Positions 1 through 8,326 of a stretch of 64,000 nt of DNA are shown here, one piece after another. Source of the stretch: Terrimesophilobacter sp963702165 (GTDB taxonomy: Bacteria; Actinomycetota; Actinomycetes; Actinomycetales; Microbacteriaceae); NCBI GenBank assembly GCA_963702165.1, contig OY969722.1, positions 1,612,001-1,676,000 on the forward strand. Direction: 5' to 3'. Under the pieces are notes generated by a model. It made no database searches. It saw nothing but the letters and a program-made list of their open reading frames with translations, and was not told the DNA's origin. The position numbers and the translations under genes were made by a program. How positions within the stretch are numbered: the first letter of the stretch is position 1; each line of letters begins with the position of its first letter.

Positions 1-1149
1 TGGGAAACTCGCCCCGCCCTCTGTGATGTACACCGGCGGCAGCACCGCCCCATACCGCTCCGATAGCTGATTCAGGGTCACGGTCAGGTAGTCCGGTGCG
101 ATCGGCCAGCCGAATCCGGTCTCGTCGTACTCAGGCCATGGCGCGAGCGAGAACGGGATCTTCTTGACGTCGGGGGTCGTGCCATCCGGAGTGTCCTCAT
201 CGGCTGGAGCACCGGAGCGCACCCGGATCGGCATGTAATAGTTCACGCCATAGAAGTCGAGCGGCTGGTGGATGGTGTCCAGGTCGAACGCGTCGACTTC
301 GCCGAGCGCACGGAACAGCTTTCCCGCGCCGAGCGGTGGCTTCGGGTACTGCCCGAGCAGCACCGGGTCGGCGAAGATCCGGTTGTGGAGAAGGTCGAGC
401 AGCTTCGCAAAGTATCGTGCCCTGATCCCGCGGGTCGGGACCACGGGCGCGTGCACGTTGCTGATGCCGATCCCGCCGGCGACACCGGCCGCGCGGAGCG
501 CCTGGACGGCGAAACCGTGGCCCAGCAGTTGGTGGTGCGCCGCCGGCAGCGCATCGAACAGGAGCGTCGATCCGGGCGCGTGCAGGCCGAGCGCGTAGCC
601 GTTCAAGGTCACGGTCGTCGGTTCGTTGATGGTCACCCACGAATCGATCCGGTCACCGAAGGCCTCACCGGCGAGCAGCGCGTAGTCGCCGAGGCGATAC
701 GCGGTGTCGCGGTTCATCCAGCCGCCGCGTTGCTGCAGCAGCAGGGGCGTGTCCCAGTGGTAGAGCGTCGCCATCGGCCGGATGCCTGCATCGAGCAGCG
801 CGTCGATCAGCCGGTCGTAGAACGCAATGCCGTCCTTGTTGCCCGCGCCGATGCCATCCGGCTGGATGCGCGGCCAGCCGAGGGAGAAACGGTACGAGTC
901 GATGCCCAGCTGCTTCATCAGCTCGATGTCGTCGCGGTAGCGCTCATAGTGGCCGGTCGCGACCTCGGCAGTGCTCCCGTCCTCGATGCGGCCGGCCTGG
1001 GTCATGAACGAGTCCCAGGTGGACGGGCCGCGACCCTCGCTCCGCACGGCACCCTCGACCTGGAAGGCCGCGGTCGACACCCCGATCGTGAAGCCGGGCG
1101 GTATCCGGGCGCCCAGCGCTTCCGGATCGTGTGCGTAATCCCCAGTCAT
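1..1149 (-). CDS. Beta-glucosidase, glycoside hydrolase family 1 (3' end outside window)
   Basis: Hydrolyses beta-linked glucosides or related disaccharides, probably in the cytoplasm since no signal peptide is seen. The first 383 codons are present and the frame stays open to base 1. Family 1 marks are FQVEGA near residue 30, the acid/base motif TINEP near 173-177 and the nucleophile motif ITEGG with its Glu at about residue 377. The ATG overlaps the stop of the upstream lactone oxidase gene by four bases (ATGA), so the gene is the third member of a translationally coupled operon starting near 3.7 kb. GH1 enzymes are usually 440-480 aa, so some 60-90 residues lie beyond the edge. The exact substrate cannot be read from the sequence. 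Confidence 0.93.
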   Translation of the reverse strand, partial: MTGDYAHDPEALGARIPPGFTIGVSTAAFQVEGAVRSEGRGPSTWDSFMTQAGRIEDGSTAEVATGHYERYRDDIELMKQLGIDSYRFSLGWPRIQPDGIGAGNKDGIAFYDRLIDALLDAGIRPMATLYHWDTPLLLQQRGGWMNRDTAYRLGDYALLAGEAFGDRIDSWVTINEPTTVTLNGYALGLHAPGSTLLFDALPAAHHQLLGHGFAVQALRAAGVAGGIGISNVHAPVVPTRGIRARYFAKLLDLLHNRIFADPVLLGQYPKPPLGAGKLFRALGEVDAFDLDTIHQPLDFYGVNYYMPIRVRSGAPADEDTPDGTTPDVKKIPFSLAPWPEYDETGFGWPIAPDYLTVTLNQLSERYGAVLPPVYITEGGASFP

Positions 1150-2465
1150 CGGCCGAGAACTGTGTCCAGGTACGCGTTCGCGAACAACCGCTCCGGGTCG
1201 AGCCGATCGCGAAGCTGGACGAACTCACCGAACCGCGGATAGACCATAGACAGGGATTCTGCATCCTGAAAGTGAATCTTTCCCCAATGCGGGCGGCCCT
1301 CGAACTCGCGGAACAGGGCGTCGGCCGCATGGAAGTACTCGGTCGGGTCTTCGCGGAAGTACCGGTGCACGGCAATGTAGCCGGATGCGCGGCCGGTCGC
1401 CGTCGACAGCCAGAGGTCGTCGGGTGCCGCCGCCCGCACCTCGACCGGGAAAGAGATGCGCCAGCCGCGGGAGTCGATGAGCGCCCGAAGCGCGCGCAGG
1501 GCATCCGGGACCCGCTCCAGCGGGATGCTGTACTCGAGCTCACGGAACCTGACGCTGCGCTGCGTGGTGAAGACCGCGGTCGACACGTCGGTGAACTCGC
1601 GGTTCCCGGTGAGCCGGGTGGCGAGGCGATTGATGCCGGGCACCAGGGGCGGCGCGGCGGCGCCGACCGCGCAGGTCAGCCCGAACACGCCGTTGGACAT
1701 CACCCGGTCGTCGAACCACCGCCGCGCCCGTCCCAGTGGGCCCAGGGGTGAGTCGGCCGGCAGCCGGGTGTTGTTCTTCGTCAGCGCGGTTGCCGTGTGC
1801 GGGAACCACAGGAACTCGAAGTGGTCGACGGATGCCGCGCGCTGCGCGAACGCGTCGACGACGGCGTCGAACGGTTCCGGCCGCTCGAGGGCGGCCAGCA
1901 CGAACGTGGGAACGCACTCGATGGTGACCTCGGTGATGACGCCCAGGGCGCCCAGCCCGAGCGCGACCGCGGGCAGCAGGTCGGCGTTCTCGCTCGCGTT
2001 GACGCGCAGCACACTGCCGTCGCCGGTGACGAGCACCAGCCCGCGCACTTGGGTCGAGAGCCCACCGAAGCGGGCGCCGGTACCGTGCGTGCCGGTGGAG
2101 ATCGCCCCTGCGATGGTCTGCCGGTCGATGTCGCCGAGGTTCTGCATCGCCAAACCGAGGGGCGCGAGCAGGTCGGGCAGCTGCCAGAGGCGGGTGCCAG
2201 CGCCGAGGGTGACGAGGTTGCCGTCGACCGCGAGGATCCCGGCGAGCCCATCCGGCTCGATCAGGATGTCGGTGGCCACCGCGATGCCGGTGAAGCTGTG
2301 ACCGGCGCCCACCGGCTTGACGCGTCGACGCTGCTCGGCCGCGCGGTGCACGATCGCTGCGACCTGCTCGGTGGTCGTCGGCGACACCCGCTCGGCCGGG
2401 TGCGCCACGGCGGATCGGCCCCAGTTGCTCCATGCGGGCGCCACCCCGGCGCGTGGCGCGCTCAC
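1146..2465 (-). CDS. FAD-binding sugar-lactone oxidase (D-arabinono-1,4-lactone / L-gulono-lactone oxidase family)
   Basis: A 439-aa VAO-type flavoenzyme. The N-terminal FAD domain carries GAGHSFTGIA at about residues 53-62, the position where family members hold the flavin, and AGAISTGTHGTG near 120-131. The C-terminal ALO domain ends with the typical HWGKIHF stretch around residue 393. Family members oxidise aldonolactones or sugar alcohols with oxygen or another acceptor; the substrate here is unknown. The start is GTG at 2465, overlapping the stop of the upstream PLP enzyme (GTGA), and the stop overlaps the GH1 start. The operon setting suggests linked use of a sugar or glycoside. Alditol oxidase is an alternative assignment. 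Confidence 0.88.
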   Translation of the reverse strand: MSAPRAGVAPAWSNWGRSAVAHPAERVSPTTTEQVAAIVHRAAEQRRRVKPVGAGHSFTGIAVATDILIEPDGLAGILAVDGNLVTLGAGTRLWQLPDLLAPLGLAMQNLGDIDRQTIAGAISTGTHGTGARFGGLSTQVRGLVLVTGDGSVLRVNASENADLLPAVALGLGALGVITEVTIECVPTFVLAALERPEPFDAVVDAFAQRAASVDHFEFLWFPHTATALTKNNTRLPADSPLGPLGRARRWFDDRVMSNGVFGLTCAVGAAAPPLVPGINRLATRLTGNREFTDVSTAVFTTQRSVRFRELEYSIPLERVPDALRALRALIDSRGWRISFPVEVRAAAPDDLWLSTATGRASGYIAVHRYFREDPTEYFHAADALFREFEGRPHWGKIHFQDAESLSMVYPRFGEFVQLRDRLDPERLFANAYLDTVLGR

Positions 2466-3709
2466 AGGAACGCCTTCCCCTCGCCCCGGTAGGTGGGGAT
2501 GCTCTCCACCACCCGGTCGCCGTCGATCACGTGCAGGGTGTTGACGTGCTCACTGAGCTCGCCGGCCTTGGTGTGGCGCAGCCAGACCCGGTCGCCGATG
2601 CGCAGGTCCGCCGCTGCACTGCCCGTGACCGGGGTCTGCACCTCGCCGGCCTGCTCGCGTGGAAGCATCCGCAGCTCCCCCGGCCAGGCCACGCTCGGCA
2701 GCCGGTCGGCTCCGGGCGGTCCGGATGCGATCCAACCGCCGCCGTGCAGCGTCGCGATGCGCGGTCGGGGCTTGCGAACCACCGACAGCGCGAAGGCTGC
2801 CGCCGGTGCCGGGCGGAACGAGCGGTACCCGTCGAACAGGTGCGGACCGAACAGCCCGCTTCCCGCCGCGATCTCGGTGACCGCCTTCTCGGCGCTGGTC
2901 GTCTCGAGTGAGCCAGTCCCGCCCCCGTTGACGAACTCGAGGTCAGCAACCTGGCGGACTGCCGCGACCGCCTCCGCGCGGCGTTCGGCCAGCTCGGCGG
3001 CAGATCGGCGTTTCATCCAGCGCAGCATGGCCGCTCGTGCCGGCTTGCCTGCTGGCGAGTCGGCGACGCCCGCGAGCTGCCCCTCATACGCCATCATTCC
3101 GACCAGCCGAAATCCTGGCCGCCTCGCAATCGCCTCGGCCAATGCTCTCGCCTGTGCGGGGCCGTGGACGGGTGACCGCCAGGTGCCGACGTGGCCGAGC
3201 AGTCGCGAGTCCCAGGACGCGTCCAATTCCAGGCACAGCCGCACTGCCGGCCGGCCCGCGGGAGGAGCCACAGAGTCGATGAGGTCCAGCTGGTCCAGCG
3301 AATCGACCATGAGTGTCACCGTGGACGCCAGCCGCGGGTCGTTTGCGAGTTCACCGATGGCCGACCGATCGGCGCTCGGGTAGCCGACCACGACATCCGG
3401 CGTCGACCCGACGGCGAGCGCCTCGTTGGCGAGCCAGAGCCCCTCGGCGAGGGTGTAGGCCAACACGCCGCGGTAGCCGGGCACGCGCAGCACCGCCTCG
3501 ATGACGCCGCGCGCCCGCACCGACTTCGACGCCACTCTTATGGTCGTCCCGTTCGCGCGGCCGAGCATGTCGAACGCGTTGTGGCTCAGCGCCGGCAGGG
3601 AGAGGACCGCGAACGGCGGATCGAGGTGCGCCGTCGCGGACTCGAGCGTCGCCCAGAAGGTGACAGGGTCGTCCCTCCACGCCGCCGTCGCCGGTCGAGT
3701 GAGCTCCAT
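2462..3709 (-). CDS. PLP-dependent amino acid deaminase/aldolase (alanine racemase fold, D-serine dehydratase-like)
   Basis: About 415 aa of the fold-type III PLP class. VASKSVR holds the likely Schiff-base lysine, FVNGGGTGS is the phosphate-binding loop, and the C-terminal domain contains RHTKAGELSEH, where D-threonine aldolase and D-serine dehydratase relatives place metal ligands. I chose ATG 3709 because an AGG/GGTG-like ribosome site precedes it and the protein then starts just before the racemase domain. An ATG at 3757 and a longer frame to 3829 exist but have no good ribosome site. First gene of the leftward operon with the lactone oxidase and GH1, divergent from the Ig-like gene. Substrate is uncertain: a D-amino acid or a beta-hydroxy amino acid. 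Confidence 0.82.
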   Translation of the reverse strand: MELTRPATAAWRDDPVTFWATLESATAHLDPPFAVLSLPALSHNAFDMLGRANGTTIRVASKSVRARGVIEAVLRVPGYRGVLAYTLAEGLWLANEALAVGSTPDVVVGYPSADRSAIGELANDPRLASTVTLMVDSLDQLDLIDSVAPPAGRPAVRLCLELDASWDSRLLGHVGTWRSPVHGPAQARALAEAIARRPGFRLVGMMAYEGQLAGVADSPAGKPARAAMLRWMKRRSAAELAERRAEAVAAVRQVADLEFVNGGGTGSLETTSAEKAVTEIAAGSGLFGPHLFDGYRSFRPAPAAAFALSVVRKPRPRIATLHGGGWIASGPPGADRLPSVAWPGELRMLPREQAGEVQTPVTGSAAADLRIGDRVWLRHTKAGELSEHVNTLHVIDGDRVVESIPTYRGEGKAFL

Positions 3710-3867
3710 CGCTTCACCGCCTAGATCTCGAGTGTCTGTCGGCTCAACACTATTCATGGTTTGTCGCGAGTGACCGGCAGTCGGTCGAGGGAGTCTCAGG
3801 GGTGTTGGGTACCCTTGAGGCGACACCATCCCACCACAGCCCTTGGACCAGTGTGCACACCTCAGCG

Positions 3868-5901
3868 ATGCGGCGAGTAACCTCGCGCCGAGGCACCACG
3901 ATCGTGGCCGCCTTCATCGCTGTCGGTGCTGTCCTGACGCTGACCGGCGCCACCGGATTCGGGGTGAGCGATGACGAGCGGCGCGGAGAGGCGGCGGCCG
4001 TTCAGGCAGCGCGGATCACCAGCCCAGTCGATGGAGCGTTCATCGGCACCGATTCGGTGACCGTCAGCGGCACCAAAGAGGCGGGCGCCGGCATCCGTTT
4101 CGCGGCTGGGCCCGCTGGCTGCACGATAGCGGCGAGCGCGGAGCTGACCTGGAGCTGCACCGCGACCGGCCTGCCGAACGGCGCCGGATACCTGCTGCAG
4201 GCCACTCACATCGCGGCGGACGGCGAGGAGACCGCACTGGATCCAGTGGCGATCAACGTTCTCGCGCCGCCCAGCATCGCCGGCGGTGGGTCGATCCTGA
4301 CCACCGGAATCATCTCCGGCGCCGCGCATCCGGGGTCGACGATCGTGCTTCGGATCAGCGGGTCGGATCAGGCGTGCCCCGGCGTGGTGCGCGGTGACGG
4401 GTTCTGGTCGTGCTCGATTGCCACCTCCGGCCAGCACGGGGTGTCCGCCTCGCAGTCACATCCCGCGATCGGCGGCGGAGCACGCTCGAATCAATCGGGC
4501 ACCGTTCAGGTGATGGTGGACAAGGAGATCCCGGATGCGCCGATCATCACTTCGCCCCGCTCCGAGTCGCGACTGGAGCGGCTGCCTGCGACGGTGACGG
4601 GAACCGGCGAGGCGGGCGCGCGGGTCGACGTCTACCTCGACGGCCTGATCGTCTGCCGGGCCACCGTCGAGGGCATCCGCTGGTCCTGCCAGTTTGCGAA
4701 CGTGCCGAACGGCTCGCACACGCTGCAGGCGCTGCAGCGCGACATGGCCGGCAACTTCAGTTCGCCGAGCGCCCAGATCACCGTGTGGATCGGTTCGCGC
4801 GACGCGGCGCCCAAGCCGGGCGAACCGCCCACCGTCGAGCCTGAGCCCGAGACCGAGCAACCCGAGGCGACACCCACTCCAGTGCCGACGCCTGGCGAAC
4901 CCACACTGCCCGACTGGCCGCCGTCGGATGCTGCGCCGCCAACCCTCGAGGAGGCGCTCACCAACTGGGGCACGCCGACCGGGTTCGGCACTCGGCTGAT
5001 GACCCCGGCGGGCACACTCGCGGGCGGCAACTGGCTGCTCGCGCTCGGCATCGCCGCCGGCTTCATCGCGCTCATAGCCGTGCCGATGCGACTCTTCGCG
5101 ACCACCGTGCGCCCGCATCTGCGCGGCCTGCGGCTGACCGGCCGGAATCGGGGCGCGCTGCCCGCTGACACCGCCGGGACCGGGATCCACCCGTGGCTTG
5201 CGGGGATCGTTCCGCTCGCGGTGACGGCGGCGCTTGTGGTGTTCTCCGGCGGGCTGTCCGGAGAGGTGCGGTACCTGCGGTTGGCATTCTCCGTCGCGGT
5301 CGGCCTGACCATCCTCAACGTTGTCGGCGTTGCGGTGGCCAGTCGGCTGGCGTCCCGCGCGGTGCGGATCAGCGGCAGGCTCGTGTTCGTGCCTGCTCTG
5401 CTCATCGGCGCCGGAGTGACGGCGGTCATCTCCCGCTGGTTCGAGTTGAACCCGCCGTTCATCGTCGGCGTCATCATCTCTGCGATCTACGCAGTCGCGC
5501 TGCCGGTGGTGAAGCGCGCGATCGTGTCGCTCGCCGTGCTGGTGTCGCTCGCGCTGCTGGCCACGCTCGCCTGGCTGCTGCACTCCGCGATCGGACCGGT
5601 CGAGGGATTCTGGGGCTCGATACCGAGCGAAGTGCTCGCGACGATCACCATTGCCGGGTTCGGCTCCGTGATCATGCTGCTGCTGCCCGTCGGCGCTCTG
5701 CCCGGGCGAGTTCTGCTCGAATGGTCGAAACTCGGCTGGCTCGTCACGGCCTTGGCGTTGGTGACGCTCGGCGCCGCCGTTCTCGTGGGCGAGGCGCTGC
5801 ATCCGGTCAACGCGATCGTGCTGTCGTCGGTCGCCGTGGTCTTCGCCGCGTTCGCTGTCGCCGCGTGGGGCTGGACCCGGTTCGTGCGCCCCGCGAACTA
5901 G
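3868..5901 (+). CDS. Secreted/membrane protein: Ig-like repeats, Pro/Glu-rich linker and multi-span membrane domain
   Basis: About 677 aa with no named family that I recognise. Residues 1-40 form a signal peptide (RR-rich start, then a hydrophobic stretch). Two to three Ig-like repeats of about 90 residues follow. The first and last share ITSP...VTGTGEAGA...WSC...LPNG/VPNGS...LQA and one Cys pair each. A linker rich in PEPE/TPTP comes around residue 330-360. From about residue 390 on there are roughly eight to ten hydrophobic segments to the C-terminus, ending FVRPAN. The extracellular adhesin-like head joined to a large membrane domain is unusual. ATG 3868 was chosen because it begins the signal peptide; GTG 3853 is possible. 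The last bases overlap the convergent dedA-like gene. Confidence 0.75.
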   Translation: MRRVTSRRGTTIVAAFIAVGAVLTLTGATGFGVSDDERRGEAAAVQAARITSPVDGAFIGTDSVTVSGTKEAGAGIRFAAGPAGCTIAASAELTWSCTATGLPNGAGYLLQATHIAADGEETALDPVAINVLAPPSIAGGGSILTTGIISGAAHPGSTIVLRISGSDQACPGVVRGDGFWSCSIATSGQHGVSASQSHPAIGGGARSNQSGTVQVMVDKEIPDAPIITSPRSESRLERLPATVTGTGEAGARVDVYLDGLIVCRATVEGIRWSCQFANVPNGSHTLQALQRDMAGNFSSPSAQITVWIGSRDAAPKPGEPPTVEPEPETEQPEATPTPVPTPGEPTLPDWPPSDAAPPTLEEALTNWGTPTGFGTRLMTPAGTLAGGNWLLALGIAAGFIALIAVPMRLFATTVRPHLRGLRLTGRNRGALPADTAGTGIHPWLAGIVPLAVTAALVVFSGGLSGEVRYLRLAFSVAVGLTILNVVGVAVASRLASRAVRISGRLVFVPALLIGAGVTAVISRWFELNPPFIVGVIISAIYAVALPVVKRAIVSLAVLVSLALLATLAWLLHSAIGPVEGFWGSIPSEVLATITIAGFGSVIMLLLPVGALPGRVLLEWSKLGWLVTALALVTLGAAVLVGEALHPVNAIVLSSVAVVFAAFAVAAWGWTRFVRPAN

Positions 5902-6587
5902 CCGCGGTGGGCGCGGTCGTCGACCGGTTCCGGGGTGCGCTTCTCGGCACGGATGGACCGGATGCGCACAACCAGGAACAGGCCGATCGCGATCACCACG
6001 GCGCCTATCACCGCATACTGGAGCACGTCGGCGTAGGCCTCGACGAGGTGCCAGTTCTCCCCCAGCAGGAAGCCCGCGAGCACGAAGATGGTGTTCCAGA
6101 TCAGGCTGCCCGCCGTGGTGAGTGCGATGAACAGCGGCAGGTTCATCCGTTTCACACCGGCCGGGATGGAGATCAGGCTGCGGAAGATCGGGATCATCCG
6201 GCCGAAGAACACGGTCTTCGCTCCGTGCCGGTCGAACCAGCCTTCGGCCTTGTCGACATCCTCCACGCGGATGAGCGGGATGCGTTCGGCGAGCCAGCGC
6301 ATCCGGGAGCGCCCCAGCATCGCGCCGATCGCGTAGAGGGCGAGCGCGCCGACGACGGAGCCGAGAGTGGTCCAGACGATGACCTCGAGAAGGCCGAGGC
6401 TGCCCTGGCTCGCGGTGAAGCCCGCGAGCGGCAGGATGACCTCGCTCGGCAGCGGCGGAAACAGGTTCTCCGCCGCGATGGCGATACCGGCGCCGAGGCC
6501 GCCGAGGGTCTCCATGAGGTTGACGGCCCAGCCGGCGATGCCGGTGAGGGCGTTTTCGGGCGCGGTCGAAGTAAGGAAACTTGTCAT
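5898..6587 (-). CDS. DedA family (SNARE-associated/VTT) membrane protein
   Basis: A 229-aa integral membrane protein. Family marks are ENLFPPLPSEVILPLAGF near residues 40-57, the membrane-dipping hairpin with the acidic residue, and GRMIPIFRSLISIPAG near residue 128-143. DedA proteins act in the inner membrane and are linked to lipid (undecaprenyl phosphate or phospholipid) translocation and envelope homeostasis; which one applies here is not known. The C-terminal tail is basic and cytoplasmic. The stop shares bases with the stop of the convergent Ig-like gene, so no terminator fits between them. Upstream lies the GC-rich repeat tract and tRNA-Leu. Confidence 0.9.
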   Translation of the reverse strand: MTSFLTSTAPENALTGIAGWAVNLMETLGGLGAGIAIAAENLFPPLPSEVILPLAGFTASQGSLGLLEVIVWTTLGSVVGALALYAIGAMLGRSRMRWLAERIPLIRVEDVDKAEGWFDRHGAKTVFFGRMIPIFRSLISIPAGVKRMNLPLFIALTTAGSLIWNTIFVLAGFLLGENWHLVEAYADVLQYAVIGAVVIAIGLFLVVRIRSIRAEKRTPEPVDDRAHRG

Positions 6588-6663
6588 AGTTGGGGGTGGC
6601 GGTCCGCGGATGGGTGCGGCGCCGTCGGCAAGAGTAGCGGGCGCGGCTGAGTGCTGGCTCCGC

Positions 6664-6812
6664 TTGCGCGGGTGGGTTGTTCACGCGCGGGTGCTGCAAC
6701 ACCCGCGCGAGAATGAAACACCCGCGCGACCAGGGTTGGGCCATGCGCGGGTGCACCCTCCGCGAGCGGGTCGAATTGGACCCGCGCGAGGAAGTTCGAC
6801 CCGCGCGAGTGG
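6664..6812. repeat. GC-rich tract of ACCCGCGCGA direct and inverted repeats
   Basis: Within 150 bases the core CCCGCGCG occurs in four forward copies (near 6702, 6721, 6781 and 6800), and its complement GCGCGGGT in three (6666, 6685 and 6755). Bases 6684-6709 form a perfect 10-bp hairpin with loop ctgcaa. The tract lies 3' of the leftward tRNA-Leu and 5' of the dedA-like gene. It contains no convincing gene. It may be a terminator cluster or an intergenic repeat family. Confidence 0.7.
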
Positions 6813-6834
6813 GATCTCGACAGGCTCGATCACC
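6813..6834 (+). repeat. Short dispersed motif gatctcgacaggctcgatca, copy 1
   Basis: The sequence gatctcgaca(a/g)gctcga recurs in inverted orientation at 44508-44530. Both copies are intergenic. The motif abuts the CCCGCGCG repeat tract on its right side. Confidence 0.55.
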
Positions 6835-6844
6835 GGGAGAGGGG

Positions 6845-6921
6845 TGGTGCCCCCACAGGGATTCGAACCCTGACTTGGACGATTTTAAGTCGTCTGCCTC
6901 TGCCGGTTGGGCTATGGGGGC
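6845..6921 (-). tRNA. tRNA-Leu (anticodon TAA), short variable arm, CCA encoded
   Basis: Folds as a full cloverleaf on the minus strand. The acceptor stem is GCCCCCA/TGGGGGC, the anticodon stem GACGA/TCGTC with loop CTTAAAA gives anticodon TAA, the T arm is CAGGG-TTCGAAT-CCCTG, the discriminator is A, and CCA is encoded at 6847-6845. The variable region is only about five bases (CAAGT), whereas leucine tRNAs are normally class II with a long variable arm. It would read UUA, a rare codon in high-GC actinobacteria. It lies just upstream of ndh in the same direction reversed order (ndh ends at 6965). Confidence 0.93.
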
Positions 6922-6964
6922 GCACGAATGCAACCCCGAGCCTACCGAGTCAACTGCCGGACGC

Positions 6965-8288
6965 TCAGGCCTTCGGGCGGGACGCGAACTCCTCGAACGC
7001 CGCACGCGGGGTGACGCGGTCCTCGAGGGACACGGTGTCGCGACGGAGGAGGAAGTTGAGGATCCAGTTGCCGAAGACGCGGATCTTGCGCTCCCACATC
7101 GGGATCGCGAGGCCGTGGTAGCCGCGGTGCATGAACCAGGCGATGAGGCCCTTGATCGCGATCCGGCCGGTCTGGAAGACGCCGTCGTACAGGCCGAGAC
7201 CGGCGACGGCACCCAGGTTCTTGTGGAAGTAGTCCACGGGCGCCTCGCCGCGCAGCTCGGCGACGATGTTCTTCGCCAGCAGCTTGCCCTGGCGCACGGC
7301 GTGCTGGGCGTTCGGCACGCAGAAGCCGCCGACGCCGCCGCCGGTGAGGTCGGGAACGGCGCTGACGTCGCCGGCGCCCCAGGCATCCGGCAACGACGCC
7401 GTCGTCGTTGATGACGCGCAGGTCGGCCTGCACGCGCAGGCGGCCGCGCTCTTCGAGCGGGAGGTCGGTGTTGCGCAGGACCGGGTTGGCCATGACGCCG
7501 GCGGTCCAGACGATGAGGTCCGACTCGAAGATCTCGCCGGTCGAGAGCTCGATCTTGCCGCCGACCGCCGATGGCGAGCTGGGTGTCGAGGTGCACCTGG
7601 GCGCCGCGCTGGGCGAGGTTCTTGAGCACCCAGTGGCTGGTCTTCGAGCGACACCTCGGGCATGATGCGGCCCATCGCCTCGATGAGGTGGAAGTGGGTG
7701 TCGTCGAAGGCGAGCGTCGGGTAGCTGGCGCACGAGCGAGCTCGCGAAGCTGCGCAGCTCGGCGAACATCTCGATGCCGGCGAAGCCGCCACCGACGACG
7801 ACGAAGGTCAGCAGGCGGTCGCGCTCGGGGCCGGCGGGCAGGTTGGATGCCTTGTCGAAGTTGGCGATGATGCGGTCGCGGACGGCGATCGCCTCTTCGA
7901 TGTTCTTCAGGCCGATGGCCTCGTCGGCGACGCCCGGGATCGGGAAGGTGCGCGAGACGGCACCGGCGGTCACGACGACGATGTCGTAGTCGAGCTCGCA
8001 CGGCTCGCCCACCTCGGGCGTGATCGTCGCCGTCTTCGCCGCGTGGTCGATGCCGGTGACCTTCGCGGTGATGACCTCGGTCGTCTTCAGGTGACGGCGG
8101 TGCGCGACGACCGCGTGACGCGGCTCGATCGAGCCGGCCGCGACCTCGGGGAGGAACGGCTGGTAGGTCATGTAGGGCAGCGGGTCGACCATGGTGACCT
8201 CGGCCTCGCCGCGGCGCAGCCACTTCTCGAGCTTCAGCGCGGTGTAGAAACCGGCGTAGCCGCCGCCGACGATCAGGATCTTGGGCAC
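6965..8288 (-). CDS. ndh: NADH dehydrogenase type II / NAD(P)/FAD-dependent oxidoreductase (frame-disrupted)
   Basis: Single-subunit membrane-bound dehydrogenase passing electrons from NADH to quinone. The start is GTG 8288, followed at once by the FAD-binding KILIVGGGYAGFYTAL. A second dinucleotide motif, FVVVGGGFAGIEM, lies near residue 160, and VWTAGVMANPVL and WGAGDVSAVPD are typical FAD contacts. The C-terminus has the amphipathic YHGLAIPMWERKIRVF type region. The reading frame breaks at about 7735, 7645, 7569 and 7390. Each is a single extra base in a short run, and removing it restores family sequence. With these undone the protein is about 440 aa, the normal length. The breaks are probably consensus errors. 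Follows the S8 peptidase gene by 38 bases. Confidence 0.88.
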
Positions 8289-8326
8289 GAGTGATGGTCT
8301 CCTACCGCGGAAAGTCAGTCTCCAAT

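Noticed and set aside
6664..6812. CRISPR array in the repeat tract
   Set aside because: Repeats are only 8-10 bases, occur in both orientations and have unequal spacing; no cas genes are near.
4456..8223. Open frame of 1255 codons on the minus strand
   Set aside because: It crosses the Ig-like gene antisense, the dedA-like gene, a tRNA and ndh in the wrong frame. The translation is Arg/Pro/His-rich low-complexity, typical of a shadow frame in high-GC DNA.
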